Below are positions 1 to 9,960 of a stretch of DNA of 64,000 nt, piece after piece; position 1 is the first letter of the stretch, and each line of letters starts with the position of its first letter. Both the position numbers and the translations under genes were made by a program. Source of the DNA: UBA12087 sp964370815 (GTDB lineage: Bacteria > Chloroflexota > Anaerolineae > Anaerolineales > Villigracilaceae); assembly GCA_964370815.1 (NCBI GenBank), contig CAYJKQ010000001.1:62001-126000 (forward strand). The letters are read 5' to 3'. The notes below the pieces were generated by a model, which was not told where the DNA came from, made no database searches, and saw nothing but the letters and a program-made list of their open reading frames with translations.

Positions 1-2
1 AG

Positions 3-3000
3 CGGATGGGAAAACCAGAATATGTTTTTTATGAAGGGCCTCCTACGGCAAATGGAAAACCTGGTGTCCACCATGTAGAAGCCCGTGCTTTTAAGGATAT
101 GTTTCCAAGATATAAAATAATGCGTGGTTTTCATGTATCCCGCCGAGGTGGGTGGGACACGCATGGATTACCGGTGGAAATTGAAGTTGAGAAAAAACAT
201 GGCTTTACAAACAAACAACAGATTGAAGATTATGGGATTGCAAAGTTTAATGAAGAATGCAGAAAATCAGTTTTTGATTACATCCAGGATTGGGAAAAGC
301 TTACAGACCGAATTGCATTTTGGGTTGACTTGAAAGATGCTTATGTTACATATACAAATGAATATATCGAATCGGTCTGGTGGATATTAAAGAGTTTCTG
401 GGAAAAAGGGTTGCTCTACCAGGGCTACAAGGTAGTCCCTTATTGCCCACGTTGTGGAACTCCACTTTCGGACCACGAGGTGGCACAGGGATATGCTGAA
501 GCGAAAGATCCATCAGTATTTGTTCGGTTACCTCTTGTGGATGTTCCAAATACATCATTATTGGTTTGGACAACCACACCTTGGACTCTCCCGGGAAATG
601 TTGCAGTCGCTGCCAACCCGGAGGTTGATTATGTCACAATAGAAAGAGATTTACCCGAAGGTGGTAAAGAGCGATTGATCCTAGCCCAAATGCTCATGGA
701 AAAAGTGTTTGGCGAGGATCAGATCAATATTATCGATAACTTCAAAGGGAAAGAATTGGATCATTACCAATACCAACCATTGTTCACATTTATGCTTCCA
801 GACAAACCTGCATACTTTGTGGTCATGGGAGATTTCGTAACCACCGAGGATGGTACTGGTTTGGTCCACATGGCTCCAGCTTTCGGCGCTGAGGATATGC
901 AGGCAGCGATTAAGTACGATCTACCAATTCTAATGACAGTCGGACCAGATGGGACTTTTAACCCGGATATTACTCCCTGGAAAGGGTTATTTGTAAAAGA
1001 TGCAGATCCACTTATTGTCAAGGATCTGCTAGCACGTGGATTACTCTTCCGCTCTGAGTTGTACACCCATACCTATCCTTTCTGCTGGCGTTGTGATACT
1101 CCATTGCTCTACTATGCGCGAGGCACATGGTATATCCGAACAAGCCAATTTAAGGATAGGTTAGTGGAAATCAACCGTAATAATATTAATTGGGTTCCAA
1201 CTCATGTTAAAGAAGGTCGCTTTGGAAATTGGTTGGAGAATAATATCGATTGGGCTTTGGGCCGCGAAAGATTTTGGGGAACTCCTTTACCTGTTTGGGA
1301 ATGTAAAGAATGTAAACATCAAGAATGTGTTGGTTCAGTGGCAGAACTTACTCAAAAAACCGGTCAAGATCAATCCGATCTTGATCTACACAGACCTTTT
1401 GTGGATGATGTCCAATGGAATTGCCCTGAATGCAATTCCATTATGCAGCGTGTTCCTGAGTTGATAGACGTCTGGTTTGATTCAGGCTCGATGCCGGTCG
1501 CACAGTTACATTATCCTTTTGAGAATCAGGAATTATTTTCGAATCAATTCCCAGCGGATTATATCTGCGAAGCAGTCGATCAAACCAGAGGTTGGTTTTA
1601 TTCTTTACATGCCATCAGCACCATGCTATTTGATAGTGAAAGCTATAAGAATGTTGTTTGTTTGGGTCTGGTTTTGGATCGCGATGGGCAAAAGATGTCT
1701 AAGAGTCGTGGCACAGCCATTGATCCCTGGGATATTCTAAATGTAAGCGGTGCGGATGCATTCCGTTGGTATTTTTATACATCCGGTCCACCTCACGCAG
1801 AACGTAGATTCTCCCCGGATCTGGTTACGGATATTGTGCGAAGTTTTACGCTAACCTTATGGAATGTTTATTCCTTCTTTGTCACATATGCAAACCTTGA
1901 TAAACCAGTTGTGAAGGAGAATTTTCTACCAGTTAATGAGTTGGATAAATGGCTCTTATCAACATTAAATGTGCTTGTGAGAGATGTAACCAAGGCTTAT
2001 GAAGAATATGATGTTCCAGGCGCAACCCGACCCATTGAGGCATATGTCGAAAATTTATCCACATGGTATTTACGGCGAAGCCGAAGACGGTTCTGGAAAT
2101 CTGAATCAGATTTGGACAAACAGGCAGCCTATAATACACTTTATACAGCGTTGGTTACTCTAAGTAAACTACTTGCACCAGCCATGCCATTCCTGGCAGA
2201 AGAAATGTACCAAAATTTGGTGCGGAATACTTCTCCAAACTCAGCAGAATCTGTTCATCTTGCTGATTGGCCAACCGTACATGAATATATGATCGATGAG
2301 AAATTAAATACGAATATGGCTTTGGTGATGAAAATGGTATCACTTGGGCATTCTGCTCGCCAGAAGGCAAACCGAAGAGTTCGTCAACCATTGGCAGAGG
2401 TTGCTATAACTGTCAGGAATGAAGAAGAACGAAATGCAATTGAGGCACATGCTGAGTTAATATCAGATGAGCTTAATGTAAAACAAGTGCGCTTATTGGA
2501 CACCAGCAACGAGGCTGCGGCATTCAGCCTTAAACCACTCCCGAAACAACTTGGACAAAAATATGGGAATCGATTTCCTGGGCTTGCAAATGCGATCAAA
2601 GCGTTGGATGCAGAGACTTCAGCCAGGTTGCTGTTGGCAGGAGAGCCAATATCAGTCGAAGTAGATCATCAAAATTACGAGATCTTTCCGGATGAAGTAG
2701 AGGTACATGCAGAAGCAAGAGAAGGTTATTCGGTCGCCAACGAAGGTGCTTATATGGTGGCGTTGGTAACAGATCTTACACCGAAATTAATTGAAGAAGG
2801 ACTGGTGCGAGAATTTGTGCGTCGGATACAAGATTTGAGAAAGCAATTAGATTTTGATATTTCAGACAGAATAGACCTTTTTATTGAATGCTCGCCTAGA
2901 TTGAGAAATGCGATATCAGAAAATATTGAATATGTATCAATTGAAACCTTGGCGGTGGATATCCAGTTTAATTTACCAATTGATGGAGTTCAGCCTTACG

Positions 3001-3065
3001 ATGACGAATTCGAAGGTGAAAAGGTCAGTATAAAAATTTATAAAAGAAAATTACAGAATTTATAA
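3..3065 (+). CDS. ileS: isoleucyl-tRNA synthetase, 5' end cut by window edge
   Basis: Class Ia synthetase that charges tRNA-Ile in the cytoplasm. The frame is open through base 3 (an Arg codon precedes the first ATG at 6). Family members normally carry about 25 more residues before the FYEGPPTANGKPG segment, so the N-terminus lies outside the window. Numbering from the ATG at 6: the HIGH-region PTANGKPGVHHV is at the N-end, the CP1 editing domain covers roughly 180-370, Cys-rich zinc-knuckle segments occur near 145 and 430-475, and KMSKS is at 563-567. An anticodon-binding helical domain and a long C-terminal extension follow. The GPPTANGKPG form and the roughly 1040-residue size point to the eukaryote-like IleS2 subtype (family knowledge). 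Very confident on function. Confidence 0.97.
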   Translation, partial: RMGKPEYVFYEGPPTANGKPGVHHVEARAFKDMFPRYKIMRGFHVSRRGGWDTHGLPVEIEVEKKHGFTNKQQIEDYGIAKFNEECRKSVFDYIQDWEKLTDRIAFWVDLKDAYVTYTNEYIESVWWILKSFWEKGLLYQGYKVVPYCPRCGTPLSDHEVAQGYAEAKDPSVFVRLPLVDVPNTSLLVWTTTPWTLPGNVAVAANPEVDYVTIERDLPEGGKERLILAQMLMEKVFGEDQINIIDNFKGKELDHYQYQPLFTFMLPDKPAYFVVMGDFVTTEDGTGLVHMAPAFGAEDMQAAIKYDLPILMTVGPDGTFNPDITPWKGLFVKDADPLIVKDLLARGLLFRSELYTHTYPFCWRCDTPLLYYARGTWYIRTSQFKDRLVEINRNNINWVPTHVKEGRFGNWLENNIDWALGRERFWGTPLPVWECKECKHQECVGSVAELTQKTGQDQSDLDLHRPFVDDVQWNCPECNSIMQRVPELIDVWFDSGSMPVAQLHYPFENQELFSNQFPADYICEAVDQTRGWFYSLHAISTMLFDSESYKNVVCLGLVLDRDGQKMSKSRGTAIDPWDILNVSGADAFRWYFYTSGPPHAERRFSPDLVTDIVRSFTLTLWNVYSFFVTYANLDKPVVKENFLPVNELDKWLLSTLNVLVRDVTKAYEEYDVPGATRPIEAYVENLSTWYLRRSRRRFWKSESDLDKQAAYNTLYTALVTLSKLLAPAMPFLAEEMYQNLVRNTSPNSAESVHLADWPTVHEYMIDEKLNTNMALVMKMVSLGHSARQKANRRVRQPLAEVAITVRNEEERNAIEAHAELISDELNVKQVRLLDTSNEAAAFSLKPLPKQLGQKYGNRFPGLANAIKALDAETSARLLLAGEPISVEVDHQNYEIFPDEVEVHAEAREGYSVANEGAYMVALVTDLTPKLIEEGLVREFVRRIQDLRKQLDFDISDRIDLFIECSPRLRNAISENIEYVSIETLAVDIQFNLPIDGVQPYDDEFEGEKVSIKIYKRKLQNL

Positions 3066-3228
3066 TGAAAAAAAATAATCCACTTCCTATGTTACCAATA
3101 ATTAGGTGTGGAAGAATCAATACAATTACCTGGAAAATATATTTTATCCGATTCATCTCCACATGTCTTTTTACCCCGCTGAAAAGCCAAAAATAGAATA
3201 CAAAACAGGAAATTGGAATAAATTAATA

Positions 3229-3256
3229 CCAGTCCCATTTATTATTTCGGGACTGG
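3229..3256 (-). terminator. stem-loop between ileS and degV
   Basis: An 8-bp perfect stem (CCAGTCCC / GGGACTGG) with a 12-base A/T loop lies between the convergent ends of ileS and degV. Read on the minus strand it is followed by a T-rich stretch, so it best fits a terminator for degV. On the plus strand no T-run follows. The rest of 3066-3343 shows no gene. Confidence 0.45.
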
Positions 3257-3343
3257 CATCGGAATTTATTCAAGCAGGTTTATAAGTAGTTGACCTTCGA
3301 TTTGTCAAAAGAACAATATGTGGATTTAAACAAAACAACGTCT

Positions 3344-4204
3344 TTAATGAAGGTCTTCAACCAATTTCATTGGCAATACGGCTACTCCAACAATTCCTGG
3401 ACCCGTGTGGACACCTAAAACAGGGGATATTCGCAGAATTTCAAGTTTCTTAATATTTAATTTTTCACTGAGTGAATTTGCCAAAGCATCTGCACTTTCG
3501 GAAAGACGTCCATGTAATACCGTTGCCCACAAAGGAATTTGACCATACATCTCGACAATATGGTCTGTAATATTGGATAAGCTTTTTTGTAAGGTGCGGT
3601 TCTTTCCAACTGTACTGTACTTGCCATCAGCTCTGTCCACTCTAATGACTGGTTTTAGCTTTAGCAAGGATCCAGCCAAAGCTTGTACTCGTCCTATGCG
3701 GCCGCCTCGTGCCAGGTATTCCAATGTCTCGAGGGTATAAATTACTTCAGTAGAGGCTCGAATCTCTGATAATTTTTCCAGAATAGCGTCCTTGCTCCAG
3801 CCTGCGCGGGCAGCCCATGCTGCAGCCAAAACTTGAAATCGTTCTCCACCGGAGAGGGTCATTGTATCAACAGCGATCACTTCCGCGGACTTTACCTTTT
3901 CTCCGCCATTCTTGGCTGAGTTGAAAGTACCACTCAATCCAGATGAAATATGCAATGTCATGATCTGTTTACTGGTTTCTGCCAACTTATTAAAAATGTC
4001 GGTAAAAACGCCTTCAGATGGTAGGGAGGTGGTTGGGATAATTGGTCTCATGGCTTCCAAACGATCATAGAAATCATCCGCGGTTATCTCAGAAGAAATT
4101 ACCTCCCCTTCGGGAAACTGGATATATAGTGGAGCCTCGGTAATATCAAGTTCTTCCCTTTCTTGAACAAGCAAATCAGCTGCACAATCTGTTACAATTT
4201 TCAT
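3344..4204 (-). CDS. degV: DegV family fatty-acid-binding protein
   Basis: The 286-residue protein is a complete DegV fold. It has the N-terminal KIVTDCAADL strand, the TTSLPSEGVF segment (about 77-86), HISSGLSGTFNSA (about 105-117) that holds the lipid carboxylate in known structures, and LEYLARGGRIGRVQA (about 165-179). DegV/FakB proteins bind fatty acids and, with a FakA kinase, feed exogenous fatty acids into phospholipids; no FakA is in the window, so the partner is unknown. The ATG is preceded by an AGAGGA ribosome site. It is monocistronic and divergent from alr. The gene symbol is a family name, not proof of a specific role. Confidence 0.9.
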   Translation of the reverse strand: MKIVTDCAADLLVQEREELDITEAPLYIQFPEGEVISSEITADDFYDRLEAMRPIIPTTSLPSEGVFTDIFNKLAETSKQIMTLHISSGLSGTFNSAKNGGEKVKSAEVIAVDTMTLSGGERFQVLAAAWAARAGWSKDAILEKLSEIRASTEVIYTLETLEYLARGGRIGRVQALAGSLLKLKPVIRVDRADGKYSTVGKNRTLQKSLSNITDHIVEMYGQIPLWATVLHGRLSESADALANSLSEKLNIKKLEILRISPVLGVHTGPGIVGVAVLPMKLVEDLH

Positions 4205-4557
4205 TCAGTCCTCTTTTCTTTTCAAATATAAAGTTTGAAATTTAATGGGTTGATATATTTAATATTTTCCTATAATTTGTTTTCAATTCCGATAGTTTCC
4301 ATAATAGAAAATAAAATGGAACACGAGGGTAGAGATGTTAGAGCAATCTTTTTCTTATTGAGATTATCCAAGGAAAAGGAACAGCCTTGAGCTTCTATTA
4401 TGTTTCCAAATCTCACATTGACATTTGAAAAATTGGATCCAAATATCGAAATAATTATACATTAATTAATATGTACTTACTATTAATACAAAATTACTAA
4501 GAGATAAACGGTTCCTAAAAGGGATCAAGCACAGATTAATAGGATAAAATACATTTC
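4205..4557. other. divergent intergenic region degV/alr
   Basis: These 353 A/T-rich bases separate the divergent starts of degV and alr and must contain promoters for both. I could not pick a convincing -35/-10 pair by eye, and I see no ORF, RNA gene or stable hairpin. Confidence 0.5.
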
Positions 4558-5703
4558 ATGCAGATCAATCAACCCCCAAATGCGAGTGATGGAGATGTTC
4601 GCCCGACATACGCAGAAGTGAATTTATCAATTATCAACGAAAATCTTGATGCTATCCGGTCCAGAGTTAGACCATCCAGAATAATGTTGATATTAAAAGC
4701 CAATGCTTATGGACATGGTTTAAAAGATGTTGCTCTGTATTTGGCTGACCAGGTTGATTACCTTGGGGTTGCTGTTCTTGAAGAAGGAGTTTACTTACGG
4801 AATTTAGGTATTAAAACACCCATATTAGTCATGGGGGGAGTCTGGAATAGCCAAATACCTCTATATATACAAAACGATTTAACCCTAACAGCTTCATCAG
4901 TGGAGAGACTGGAGCAGATAAACCAAATCGCAGAAAATATGGGAAAAAAGGCTCGGGTCCATTTGAAAATTGATACAGGGATGGAACGCATTGGAGTGCA
5001 CTACTATAATGCAGAGACATTGCTAGAAACAGCCCTTGCATGTCGGAAAAATGTAGAAATTGAAGGAATCTATTCACATTTTGCCAATTCCGACTCATCG
5101 GACTTGACACATGCATACCTGCAACTGGAGCGGTTTAATGATGTTCTCCAATTTTATAAAAGGCATAGTTTGCCAATACCGATTCGGCATATGGCAAATT
5201 CAGGTGCTGTACTCCAAATCCCTGAAAGCTATTTTGATATGGTGCGTCCTGGAATTCTTATGTATGGTGTGTATCCGTCCCAGGAATGCAAAAAAACCAT
5301 AAAGGTAAGACCCGGTTTGTCCTGGAAGTCACGGGTGGTTTATTTTAAGGTTGTTAAACCCGGTCATCCTGTCAGCTATGGGTCGATTTGGCAGAGCGAT
5401 CACCTTGTTCGTGTTGTTACAATCCCTGTTGGGTACGGAGACGGATATTTTCGGAGTATGTCCAATAAAGCCCGGGTCATCATTAATGGAAAGAAATATC
5501 CGCAAATTGGCAGGGTTTGTATGGATCAGATCATGGTTAATATTGAATGGGGAACAGCATACAATGGTGATGAAGTAACACTAATTGGAGAATCCGGGGA
5601 GGAAAGTATCACTGTTGAGGACCTTGCAAGTTGGGCAGATACAATTCCTTATGAAATATTAACCAATATTAATACGCGTGTACCTCGTTTATATTTTAGA
5701 TAA
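4558..5703 (+). CDS. alr: alanine racemase
   Basis: PLP enzyme interconverting L- and D-alanine for peptidoglycan precursors. The 381 residues contain the PLP lysine motif ILKANAYGHG (K47), the VSYGSIW segment whose Tyr is the expected second catalytic base, and the RVCMDQIM strand of the C-terminal beta domain. The barrel plus beta-domain length is typical. The ATG at 4558 has only a weak ribosome site, and the first 15 residues are non-conserved, so a slightly later start is possible. It heads a run with lspA, rluD and ltaE, all on the plus strand with short gaps or overlaps. Confidence 0.95.
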   Translation: MQINQPPNASDGDVRPTYAEVNLSIINENLDAIRSRVRPSRIMLILKANAYGHGLKDVALYLADQVDYLGVAVLEEGVYLRNLGIKTPILVMGGVWNSQIPLYIQNDLTLTASSVERLEQINQIAENMGKKARVHLKIDTGMERIGVHYYNAETLLETALACRKNVEIEGIYSHFANSDSSDLTHAYLQLERFNDVLQFYKRHSLPIPIRHMANSGAVLQIPESYFDMVRPGILMYGVYPSQECKKTIKVRPGLSWKSRVVYFKVVKPGHPVSYGSIWQSDHLVRVVTIPVGYGDGYFRSMSNKARVIINGKKYPQIGRVCMDQIMVNIEWGTAYNGDEVTLIGESGEESITVEDLASWADTIPYEILTNINTRVPRLYFR

Positions 5704-5747
5704 TTAATAATTGCTATGATGAAAAAGATCAGAGCTTTGGAGTGTTA

Positions 5748-6296
5748 ATGAAAAAGTATGTTAAAGATTACTCAATTTTATTTTTGATGGCAGGTTTTAT
5801 AATAAGTATAGACCAATGGACAAAAGCATTAGTGCGCCAGAATATTCCTTTGGGCGGAATGTGGATGCCATTAGAATGGTTGCAACCCTATGCCCGCTTT
5901 GTTCACTGGTTTAATGCCGGCGCTGCGTTTGGGCTATTCCAAAATGGCAGTTTGTTATTTGCCAGCCTTGCGGTAGTCGTAATTCTGTTAATTATTTATT
6001 ATTTTCCACAGGTACCTGAAAATGATTGGACATTTCGATTGGCATTAGCAATGCAATTGGCTGGTGCAGCAGGCAATTTGGTAGATCGTCTGATGTTTGC
6101 TGGCAAAGTCACCGATTTTATATCTATTGGAAATTTTCCGGTTTTCAACATTGCTGATGCCAGCATCACTATTGGTGTAGCTGTCTTACTGATCGGAGCC
6201 TGGGCTAAAGATATCCAGGAAAAGAAAACTGGCAAAATTCTTACTCAAGCAAGTGAGAATTTACCAATAATTGAAAGCGATGAAAAAAATGGATGA
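5748..6296 (+). CDS. lspA: lipoprotein signal peptidase II
   Basis: Membrane aspartic protease that cuts prolipoproteins before the lipidated Cys. Counted from the ATG at 5748, the 182-residue protein has about four membrane segments and the two family Asp motifs, NLVDR (D113) and NIADASI (D137). I prefer this ATG to the in-frame GTG six bases upstream because GGAG at 5739-5742 overlaps that GTG and sits five bases before the ATG. The end overlaps rluD. A hydrophilic tail of about 30 residues follows the last helix. The window also encodes Lgt and several lipoproteins that would be its substrates. Confidence 0.95.
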   Translation: MKKYVKDYSILFLMAGFIISIDQWTKALVRQNIPLGGMWMPLEWLQPYARFVHWFNAGAAFGLFQNGSLLFASLAVVVILLIIYYFPQVPENDWTFRLALAMQLAGAAGNLVDRLMFAGKVTDFISIGNFPVFNIADASITIGVAVLLIGAWAKDIQEKKTGKILTQASENLPIIESDEKNG

Positions 6297-7230
6297 AAGG
6301 ATCGTAAAATTTCAGGTCCTACCGCAAGGAAAAATGCGTCTTGACAAAGCCCTGGTTGCCAACCTGCCAGAATTATCACGAGTCCGCTTGCAAGGATTGA
6401 TCAAAAACGAATATGTCAGGATCAATGGTGTTGTAGAGAATAAATCCAGTAGAATCTTGGAGCATCAAGTGGAAATCGAGGTTTATATTCCTGCGAGTGC
6501 CGCAACCAGTCTCGTAGCAGAAAACATTCCCCTTGAAATCCTTTTTGAGAACGGTGATCTTTTAGCGATCAATAAACCAGCGGGAATGGTTGTTCACCCC
6601 GCAGTTGGACATGGGGTTGGTACTCTTGTGAATGCAGTTTTGGGTTATGCCCCTGACATCGAGGGCATTGGAGGGGAGGAACGTCCGGGGATTGTTCATC
6701 GCCTGGATAAAGATACTTCAGGTATCATCCTCGTGGCAAAAAATGAAAGGGCACATCGGTGGTTGCAAGATCAATTCAGGTTACGCCTGGTTGAAAAAAC
6801 ATATCTTGCCCTCGTGGATGGTAAACCTCCAACGCCTTCTGGTCGAGTTGAAGCTTCCATTGGTCGTGACCCAGCCCACCGCAAAAAAATGTCTGTCACA
6901 TCCCCTGGCAGGGGAAGGGAAGCCATTAGTGAATATCGATTGGTGGAGAAATTCAAAGAACATTCATTGCTTGAATTTCATCCATTAACCGGTAGAACAC
7001 ATCAAATCCGGTTGCATTGTACATTATTAGGCTGCCCAATTGTTGGTGATCGTGTCTATGGAAGGAAAAAACCGTCAATTGATCTTGAAAGGCATTTCTT
7101 GCATGCATATCGCTTGAAAATTGTGCTTCCAGGAGAAAGGGAAGCACACATATTTGAGGCTCAATTACCTCGAGATCTACAACTGGTATTAGATAAATTA
7201 AGAAACACAGAAATAATTGACCAGGAGTAA
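6289..7230 (+). CDS. rluD: RluD-type 23S rRNA pseudouridine synthase
   Basis: Isomerises uridine to pseudouridine in structured RNA, by family in the large-subunit rRNA helix 69 region. It has an N-terminal S4 RNA-binding domain (about 14-75) and a catalytic domain with HRLDKDTSG (catalytic D140), then TGRTHQIRLH. The ATG at 6289 overlaps the lspA stop (ATGGATGA). An in-frame ATG at 6280 is an alternative, and neither has a strong ribosome site, which suits translational coupling. Length (313) is normal. The substrate site cannot be told from sequence alone (RluA/C/D are related). Confidence 0.9.
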   Translation: MDERIVKFQVLPQGKMRLDKALVANLPELSRVRLQGLIKNEYVRINGVVENKSSRILEHQVEIEVYIPASAATSLVAENIPLEILFENGDLLAINKPAGMVVHPAVGHGVGTLVNAVLGYAPDIEGIGGEERPGIVHRLDKDTSGIILVAKNERAHRWLQDQFRLRLVEKTYLALVDGKPPTPSGRVEASIGRDPAHRKKMSVTSPGRGREAISEYRLVEKFKEHSLLEFHPLTGRTHQIRLHCTLLGCPIVGDRVYGRKKPSIDLERHFLHAYRLKIVLPGEREAHIFEAQLPRDLQLVLDKLRNTEIIDQE

Positions 7231-7233
7231 GCG

Positions 7234-8271
7234 ATGAATAATATTGACCTAAGATCAGATACCGTAACCCAACCAACACCAGAAATGAGGGAGGCAATGG
7301 CCAAGGCAGTAGTTGGAGATGATGTTTACGGTGAAGACCCAACAGTCAATAAGCTACAAGAATTGGCAGCAAAAATAATGGGCAAAGAGGCTGGGTTATT
7401 TATTCCATCAGGGACGATGGGAAACCTTTCAGCTATGTTGGCGCACTGCCAGCGAGGAGACGAAGTCATTCTTGGAAACAAGTCGCACACATTTCTTTTT
7501 GAGGCCGGTGGAATATCCGCTTTAGGTGGAGTACATTCCTGCCAACTTCCAAATCAACCAGATGGATCCATCAAACTTGATGATATTAGAAATGCGATTC
7601 GTTCAGATGACCCACATAATCCTATCACCAGATTGATCGCATTAGAAAATACGCATAATCGCTGCGGAGGGACTTACCAGATCCCTGCGTATACTCGTGA
7701 AGTATGCGATTTTGCTCATCAACATGGTTTGGCAGTCCATTTGGATGGTGCCAGGATATTCAATGCTGCGATTGCGTGTGGAGTATCTGTAAAAGAAATG
7801 GTCTCCCACGTAGATTCAGTCACTTTTTGTCTTAGCAAAGGTTTATGTGCACCAGTGGGATCGATTTTATGTGGATCCAGGGAGTTCATCCGACAGGCTC
7901 ACAGAATTCGAAAGCAATTGGGTGGCGGAATGCGACAGGCTGGAATCTTGGCGGCTGCTGGTATTGTTGCGTTGGAACATATGGTGGATCGATTGATAGA
8001 AGATCATATCCATGCCAGAAAATTGGCGGATGGGTTAAGATTAATAACTAGTATCGTATTGGATGAAGGTACAGCAACCACCAATATGGTTTTCATAAAG
8101 ATAAGAGATGATGTGAATTATTCTGCTCAGCAAATCTCCAACCTGCTCGAAAAACAGGGCATTCGGATTGGTATAGTGGGCGAAAGGCGATTTCGAATGG
8201 TTACCCATTACTGGATTAATGACAATGATATTAATAAAACGATTGAGGCGTTTGGAATGATATTAAACTAA
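7234..8271 (+). CDS. ltaE: low-specificity L-threonine aldolase
   Basis: PLP enzyme cleaving L-threonine or L-allo-threonine to glycine and acetaldehyde. The 345-residue fold type I protein starts with IDLRSDTVTQPT, has IPSGTMGNL (about 57-65), VHLDGARIFNAA (168-179) and the Schiff-base lysine in LSKGL (K202). AGGAG eight bases before the ATG supports the start. It lies three bases after rluD and is probably the last gene of the alr run. Beta-eliminating lyase relatives share the fold, but the length and motifs fit threonine aldolase. Confidence 0.92.
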   Translation: MNNIDLRSDTVTQPTPEMREAMAKAVVGDDVYGEDPTVNKLQELAAKIMGKEAGLFIPSGTMGNLSAMLAHCQRGDEVILGNKSHTFLFEAGGISALGGVHSCQLPNQPDGSIKLDDIRNAIRSDDPHNPITRLIALENTHNRCGGTYQIPAYTREVCDFAHQHGLAVHLDGARIFNAAIACGVSVKEMVSHVDSVTFCLSKGLCAPVGSILCGSREFIRQAHRIRKQLGGGMRQAGILAAAGIVALEHMVDRLIEDHIHARKLADGLRLITSIVLDEGTATTNMVFIKIRDDVNYSAQQISNLLEKQGIRIGIVGERRFRMVTHYWINDNDINKTIEAFGMILN

Positions 8272-8352
8272 TAACTATTTCGGTTCAATGAATATATGGT
8301 TTATTGAATATTGCTCAGATTTAGATCGAATTCATAAGACCAGTTGCGCAAG

Positions 8353-8390
8353 ACCTGGTTTAAAGTACATGGTTTATAATTTACCTGGTT
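8353..8390 (+). promoter_or_regulatory. putative punA promoter with flanking direct repeats
   Basis: A perfect -10 hexamer TATAAT at 8375-8380 lies 39 bases before the punA start. The octamer ACCTGGTT occurs twice, at 8353-8360 and 8383-8390, one copy over the -35 position and one at the predicted transcript start. There is no good -35 match. The repeats could be an operator, but this is inference. Confidence 0.35.
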
Positions 8391-8419
8391 GTAAATAATC
8401 TAACAGGGAGATCCCATCC

Positions 8420-9250
8420 ATGGAAAAGTTTTTATCGGTGATCGATGAATTGACAGCGATTATTCGCTCAAAGTGGACAAATCAAATTCAATATGGCATC
8501 ATCTTAGGTAGTGGATTGGGAGGTGTTGCGGATTCTGTACAAGATGGTATCAGTATTCCCTATGGTGATCTTCCCGGGTGGCCACCTTCCACAGTGAAAG
8601 GACACGCAGGTAGAATGGTCCTTGGTCAACTGGAAAATAAAAATGTAATGATCATGCAGGGTCGAATCCATTTTTATGAAGGCTATAGTATGAAAATGGT
8701 AACAATGCCTATCCGGATTATGCAACGTTTGGGAATTAAAACCCTGATCATTACAAATGCCGCTGGAGGTGTTAACCCGACATTCATTCCGGGGGATGTG
8801 ATGCTTATCACAGATCACCTAAACTTGATGGGAATGAGCGGACAAAATCCATTGAGTGGACCAAATTTAGATGAATTCGGGCCTCGATTTCCGGATATGA
8901 GCCAGGCGTATGATCGTAATTTAATGGAGATAGCTCGAAAAGAATCCAAAAAAAAAGGTATTAATTTACGAGAAGGCGTTTATGCTGGTCTCAGTGGCCC
9001 TTCTTTCGAAACACCTGCCGACCTTAGATTCCTTAGAGCTGCCGGTGTTGATGCTGTTGGCATGTCAACTGTTCCAGAAGTGACAGTAGCCCGCCATGGA
9101 GATATGAGTGTGTTGGGTTTTTCTGGGATAAGCAATAAAGCAAATTTGGATGGATCAACAGTTACAACTCATGAAGAAGTCCTGGAAGCTGGACGGAATA
9201 TTGCACCCAAAATTGAAACCATCATCCGTGGTGTATTGAACGAAATCTAG
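8420..9250 (+). CDS. punA: purine nucleoside phosphorylase (trimeric type)
   Basis: Phosphorolysis of purine nucleosides to base and ribose-1-phosphate in purine salvage. The 276 residues carry GSGLGG (about 31-36), GRIHFYEG, ITNAAGGVNP, GLSGPSFETPAD and GMSTVPE, the hallmark order of the low-molecular-mass trimeric PNP family. SNKAN near the C-terminus supplies the Asn linked in this family to 6-oxopurine (inosine/guanosine) preference. AGGGAG precedes the ATG. It stands alone behind its own -10 element and is followed 10 bases later by a small membrane protein. Confidence 0.94.
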   Translation: MEKFLSVIDELTAIIRSKWTNQIQYGIILGSGLGGVADSVQDGISIPYGDLPGWPPSTVKGHAGRMVLGQLENKNVMIMQGRIHFYEGYSMKMVTMPIRIMQRLGIKTLIITNAAGGVNPTFIPGDVMLITDHLNLMGMSGQNPLSGPNLDEFGPRFPDMSQAYDRNLMEIARKESKKKGINLREGVYAGLSGPSFETPADLRFLRAAGVDAVGMSTVPEVTVARHGDMSVLGFSGISNKANLDGSTVTTHEEVLEAGRNIAPKIETIIRGVLNEI

Positions 9251-9260
9251 AATAAAAACC

Positions 9261-9938
9261 ATGATAGAGATCGTTCAATTCTTCTCAAAGAATTCTCCCT
9301 GGGTATACTTATTACTCATCATCGGTTTCTTAATATCACTCCGTGGGCTATTAGCGTCTCTTAAGGAACAACGCAGCCTGGTTTTTGGACTGGAACGTGA
9401 GATTACTCAACGTCGTGTTGTGAAGTCTGTTACAGGCATGATCATCATAGGACTATTGATTATCGGAGAATTCACCCTTGTGACCTTTCTTTTACCAACC
9501 CTGCCAGGCTCATTCCAAATAACCACACCAACCATAAATCCACAACCGTTACCTCAAGGTACGATAAATACCGGTCAGGGAACAGAATCGATCGAAACAC
9601 CCAAGGCAGCTCCTACTCTGTTGCAAGCTTCTGGATGTATTATCGGGCAAATCGAAATCACAGACCCAAAGGCTGGTCAAGAAATTCGAGGCGAAATTAA
9701 GATAATTGGCAATGCTGATATCCCAAATTTTGGTTTTTATAAATATGAATACGCCCCACAAGGGAGTAATAATTGGTCGACCATTTTAGCAGGACGAGAT
9801 CCAGTCATAAATGGTGAACTTGGTAGTTGGGATTTAACTGAATTATCTCCCGGAGACTATCTTTTGCGATTAGTGGTCTTTGATAATATTAATACCGAAA
9901 TGCCAATTTGCATTGTCCCAGTTCGAGTGACCGAATAA
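9261..9938 (+). CDS. membrane protein with extracellular beta domain, unknown function
   Basis: I do not recognise a specific family. The 225-residue product has two hydrophobic helices (about 14-31 and 56-79) joined by a basic cytoplasmic loop. A Pro/Thr-rich linker (about 85-120) leads to a roughly 100-residue outer domain whose IEITDPKAGQEIRGEI...LSPGDYLLRLVVFD pattern looks like an Ig/fibronectin-type beta sandwich. It starts 10 bases after punA and may be co-transcribed. The topology suggests a wall- or surface-facing anchor protein. The function is open. Confidence 0.7.
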   Translation: MIEIVQFFSKNSPWVYLLLIIGFLISLRGLLASLKEQRSLVFGLEREITQRRVVKSVTGMIIIGLLIIGEFTLVTFLLPTLPGSFQITTPTINPQPLPQGTINTGQGTESIETPKAAPTLLQASGCIIGQIEITDPKAGQEIRGEIKIIGNADIPNFGFYKYEYAPQGSNNWSTILAGRDPVINGELGSWDLTELSPGDYLLRLVVFDNINTEMPICIVPVRVTE

Positions 9939-9960
9939 TTATAAATTAAAAGGATGTGAT

